In this document: positions 61,803-64,000 of the stretch, piece after piece
Position numbering within the stretch: the stretch's first letter is position 1
Layout: every line of letters starts with the position of its first letter
Assembly: GCF_024508275.1 (NCBI RefSeq)
Contig: NZ_CP101989.1
Span: 3,596,001 to 3,660,000 of the forward strand
Reading direction: 5' to 3'
Source: Cellulomonas wangsupingiae
GTDB taxonomy: Bacteria > Actinomycetota > Actinomycetes > Actinomycetales > Cellulomonadaceae
Length of the DNA stretch: 64,000 bases
Translations under genes and position numbers: made by a program
Notes under the pieces: model-generated
Databases searched by the model: none
The model's input: the letters and a program-made list of their open reading frames with translations, nothing else
Told to the model about the DNA's origin: nothing

Positions 61803-64000
61803 TCAGGGGACGACCACCACGTGCCGGTCCATGGTGCCGGTCTCACCCGGCCCGTCGGACTCCTCCTCGCTGATCGCCCCCCACACCGCGCAGCTGTACG
61901 GGCGACCGCCCGGCACCGGCACCCGCACCCGCCACGCGTCGCCCCGCGCCGGCACTGCGGTGTCGGCGACGAAGTAGTGGTCCTCGTCCCCCGTCGGCAT
62001 CTGCCCCGGCAGGCCCGTCGTGCACGTCGCGAAGACGACACGCGTGCCGACCGGCCACGCCGTCAGGTCGATCTGCACACCCGACCCGTCGGCCGCCGGC
62101 TCCCAGGTGCCCCGGAACCGCGTCCCCTCGGTGTCGACCACCGTGAGCGACTGCGACGCGACCACGAGCCCGTCCGGGTCGAGCGCCTGCGCGACGCACA
62201 GGTACGTCCGGCCGATCGACGAGGCGACGGCAGCGGCGTTCTCCCAGTCGAGCCGCCAGAGACCGCCCCCCGTGTAGGTGGGGACCAGGTCGGCGTCGGT
62301 GCCGCGCACGGGCGAGGACACCGCCGTCGTCGCGACGCACGAGGCCGACGACCCCGCACGTCCGGTGGCGGCCCCCGGGGGCAGGTCGCCGACCTCGACC
62401 TCGACGTACTCACGCCGGGTGTCGACGCCGAGGACCTCGCCCACCCGGGCGCGCACCTCGATGCCCGACGGCTCGCCGCCGAGCCCGCGGACGAACGCCT
62501 TGACCGACGAGACGGGGTCCTGGCCGACGCCGACCGTGAGGTAGCTGCCGCCCAGGCGGTGCGCGACGTTCGCCACCTGCTCCCCCATGTAGAGCGGTGC
62601 GAAGCCGACACCGTGCATCGTGATGCCCGCGCCACGCGCCCGGTCGAGGCTCACGTCCGACATCGACGTCCAGCCGCCGCCGTCACCGAACCCGACGATC
62701 GTCCGGAACTGGCCGGGGCTCCCCGCCTCGACCAGCTCCCCCACCGCCGACCCCAGCGCGTCACCCATGTTCGGGTACGACCAGCCGTCGGGGTTCGCCT
62801 CGTAGGTCTCGTCGATCGCGGCGTGCGCGGCGTCGAGGTCGTCGGTCAACGACAGCACGCCGAACCCGCTGCTGTCGTAGACGTGCAGCGACACCCGGTC
62901 GCCCTCGCCGAGCATCTCGACGACCGCGTGCGCCGCCGCACGCTGCCTGTCCCGCTCGTCGCCGGCGGGGACGCTGCGGTCCAGGACGAGCGCCAGGTCC
63001 CAGCCGCCCGACGGCGCGTCGCCGGGGTCCTCACCGTCGCCGGGGCCGCCGCCGTCGCCGGGGTCACCGCCATCACCGGGGTCACCGCCATCACCGGGGT
63101 CACCGCCGTCGCCGGGGCCGCTGCCGTCGCCAGGGCCGCTGCCGTCCCACGGCACGGTCCGCGTCGACAGAGGCACCCGCACCTCGGCCGGTTCGACCGC
63201 CCAGTCGAACAGGGTGACCCGGAACTTCCAGACCTTGACGCTCGCCTTCACCCCGATCCGCAGCGTGTGGAGCATCTCGATCGTGTCGGTGACGGTCCGG
63301 CGTCCCAGGTCGACCGTGACGGTCCGCTCCGGACCGGATCGCACCTGCGCGTACGGGCCGACGACCCCGTAGAGCTTCACCGCGAAGGCGACCCCGAGCC
63401 AGGCGCCCATCGAGGCCTCGATGGTCAGCGCGGCGTGCGGCTGCGCCGTCGTGGTGCGGGTCGCGATCGGAGTCCACTCGTCGTCGACGAAGCGGACCCC
63501 CGACCGCGTCGTCATCCGCACCTCGAACGACGTCGTCAGGCCGGCGCTCGCGGTGGCGGTCGCACCGACCGAGAAGTCGAGCGTGAACGCGAGCAGGATC
63601 GGCACCGGGCCGGCCATGATCGTCGTCGTTCCCAGCGTCACCGAGCGCACCGGGACACTCACGTCGAGCCGCGCCTCGGGCGTGCGTGCCTCCGCGACGA
63701 CCTTGAGCGCGCTGGTCGTACCCAGCACGAACTCGAACTCCCGCACCTCCGACGAGACGCCCGACCACGACACGTCCAGGTCGATGTCGAGCTTCACGGT
63801 GACCGTGAACCCGGCGGTCGCCTCGATGCCGACGGACATCGTCCGCGAGGCGTTGGTCAACGGTGCCGGCACGATCGTGAACTGCCCACCGATCCCGTCC
63901 CGGGACGCCGCGGTCCGCGCGCCTGCGCCGGGCTCGACCAGGAGCCCGGCGACGGCACCGTCGGACGGCGGCGTCGCCGAGAGCACCGTGCCGTCCTCCG
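61803..64000 (-). CDS. VWA domain-containing protein, 5' end beyond the window
   Basis: A partial gene of more than 730 codons, open through the window end; the GTG at 63986 is probably not the true start. The visible part has a beta-rich region (to about 270) with SRTMSVGIEATAGFTVTVKL-like strands, a GDGGDP-repeat linker, a von Willebrand A domain (WDLALVLDRSVPAGDERDR, then DGGGWTSMSDVSL) and a C-terminal beta domain with paired Cys. The MIDAS is DRSVP rather than DxSxS. Probably an extracytoplasmic binding or adhesion protein; function unknown. Confidence 0.78.
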   Translation of the reverse strand, partial: EDGTVLSATPPSDGAVAGLLVEPGAGARTAASRDGIGGQFTIVPAPLTNASRTMSVGIEATAGFTVTVKLDIDLDVSWSGVSSEVREFEFVLGTTSALKVVAEARTPEARLDVSVPVRSVTLGTTTIMAGPVPILLAFTLDFSVGATATASAGLTTSFEVRMTTRSGVRFVDDEWTPIATRTTTAQPHAALTIEASMGAWLGVAFAVKLYGVVGPYAQVRSGPERTVTVDLGRRTVTDTIEMLHTLRIGVKASVKVWKFRVTLFDWAVEPAEVRVPLSTRTVPWDGSGPGDGSGPGDGGDPGDGGDPGDGGDPGDGGGPGDGEDPGDAPSGGWDLALVLDRSVPAGDERDRQRAAAHAVVEMLGEGDRVSLHVYDSSGFGVLSLTDDLDAAHAAIDETYEANPDGWSYPNMGDALGSAVGELVEAGSPGQFRTIVGFGDGGGWTSMSDVSLDRARGAGITMHGVGFAPLYMGEQVANVAHRLGGSYLTVGVGQDPVSSVKAFVRGLGGEPSGIEVRARVGEVLGVDTRREYVEVEVGDLPPGAATGRAGSSASCVATTAVSSPVRGTDADLVPTYTGGGLWRLDWENAAAVASSIGRTYLCVAQALDPDGLVVASQSLTVVDTEGTRFRGTWEPAADGSGVQIDLTAWPVGTRVVFATCTTGLPGQMPTGDEDHYFVADTAVPARGDAWRVRVPVPGGRPYSCAVWGAISEEESDGPGETGTMDRHVVVVP
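63041..63138 (-). repeat. 18-bp tandem repeat coding a GDGGDP linker
   Basis: Units of GGGTCACCGCCATCACCG at 63061-63078, 63079-63096 and, with changes, on both sides encode Gly-Asp-Gly-Gly-Asp-Pro repeats just before the VWA domain. The acidic linker is likely flexible and could bind calcium. Confidence 0.8.

Noticed and set aside
60356..62041. Upstream extension of the alpha/beta hydrolase to 890 codons
   Set aside because: This part is antisense-like, out of frame with the real MFS gene and lacks any domain; the start at 60355 overlaps the MFS stop as in a normal operon.

Overview
The window reads as chromosome of a high-GC cellulolytic actinobacterium, most probably Cellulomonas or a close relative. 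The reasons are GC well above 70% with almost only G or C at third codon positions, a secreted GH48-linker-CBM2 cellulase, a second CBM2 protein with a Cip1-like domain, a GT2/HlyD-like/GH81 set that fits a curdlan-type beta-1,3-glucan locus, and housekeeping order typical of Actinobacteria (tRNA-Ser, SRP RNA, dnaX, recR, DUF5063, ask-asd). At least thirteen genes have a TANNNT box 6-7 bases before the start codon, the pattern of leaderless transcripts.

Layout. 0-2.9 kb: GH48 cellulase with a CebR/CelR-like box upstream. 2.9-7.8 kb: a six-gene minus-strand operon with a YtrA-type GntR regulator and two ABC export modules, preceded by a 23-bp-arm perfect inverted repeat. 7.9-8.7 kb: a duplicated palindrome block and two gene remnants (MmyB-type regulator 3' end, SDR 5' end). 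8.8-11.6 kb: a MarR regulator divergent from an LLM monooxygenase/FAD-oxidase fusion. 11.7-14.7 kb: a compact unit of secreted repeat protein, amidoligase-like enzyme, SigE-family sigma factor and membrane-anchored repeat protein; this is the best candidate for an undescribed system. 14.8-28.1 kb: asd and lysC (with an internal start for a beta subunit), the CBM2-Cip1 gene, an ABC exporter, then DUF5063, recR, a lipoprotein, dnaX, a MacB-like ABC pair and the SRP RNA.

28-47 kb: membrane and hypothetical proteins, an amidohydrolase, an AAA ATPase, tRNA-Ser(GGA), small DUF genes, a P1 peptidase, an M48 protease, a cold-shock protein, a PadR-HAAS cluster, a three-gene phospholipid operon (CDP-alcohol transferase, CdsA-like, PlsC fusion), a ParB-like small protein, a LytR_C protein, a nucleobase permease and a GT87-like transferase. 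47.6-52.3 kb: GH81 glucanase, HlyD-like protein and processive GT2 overlap by ATGA and form one glucan operon. 52.5-64 kb: F420-type oxidoreductase, small proteins, Nei-type glycosylase, tyrosine phosphatase, metNIQ behind a possible Cys-rich leader peptide, an alpha/beta hydrolase with an MFS transporter, and a VWA protein cut by the window end.

No insertion sequence, prophage, CRISPR array or rRNA is visible. Most intergenic spaces are short and many neighbouring genes overlap by 1-4 bases.
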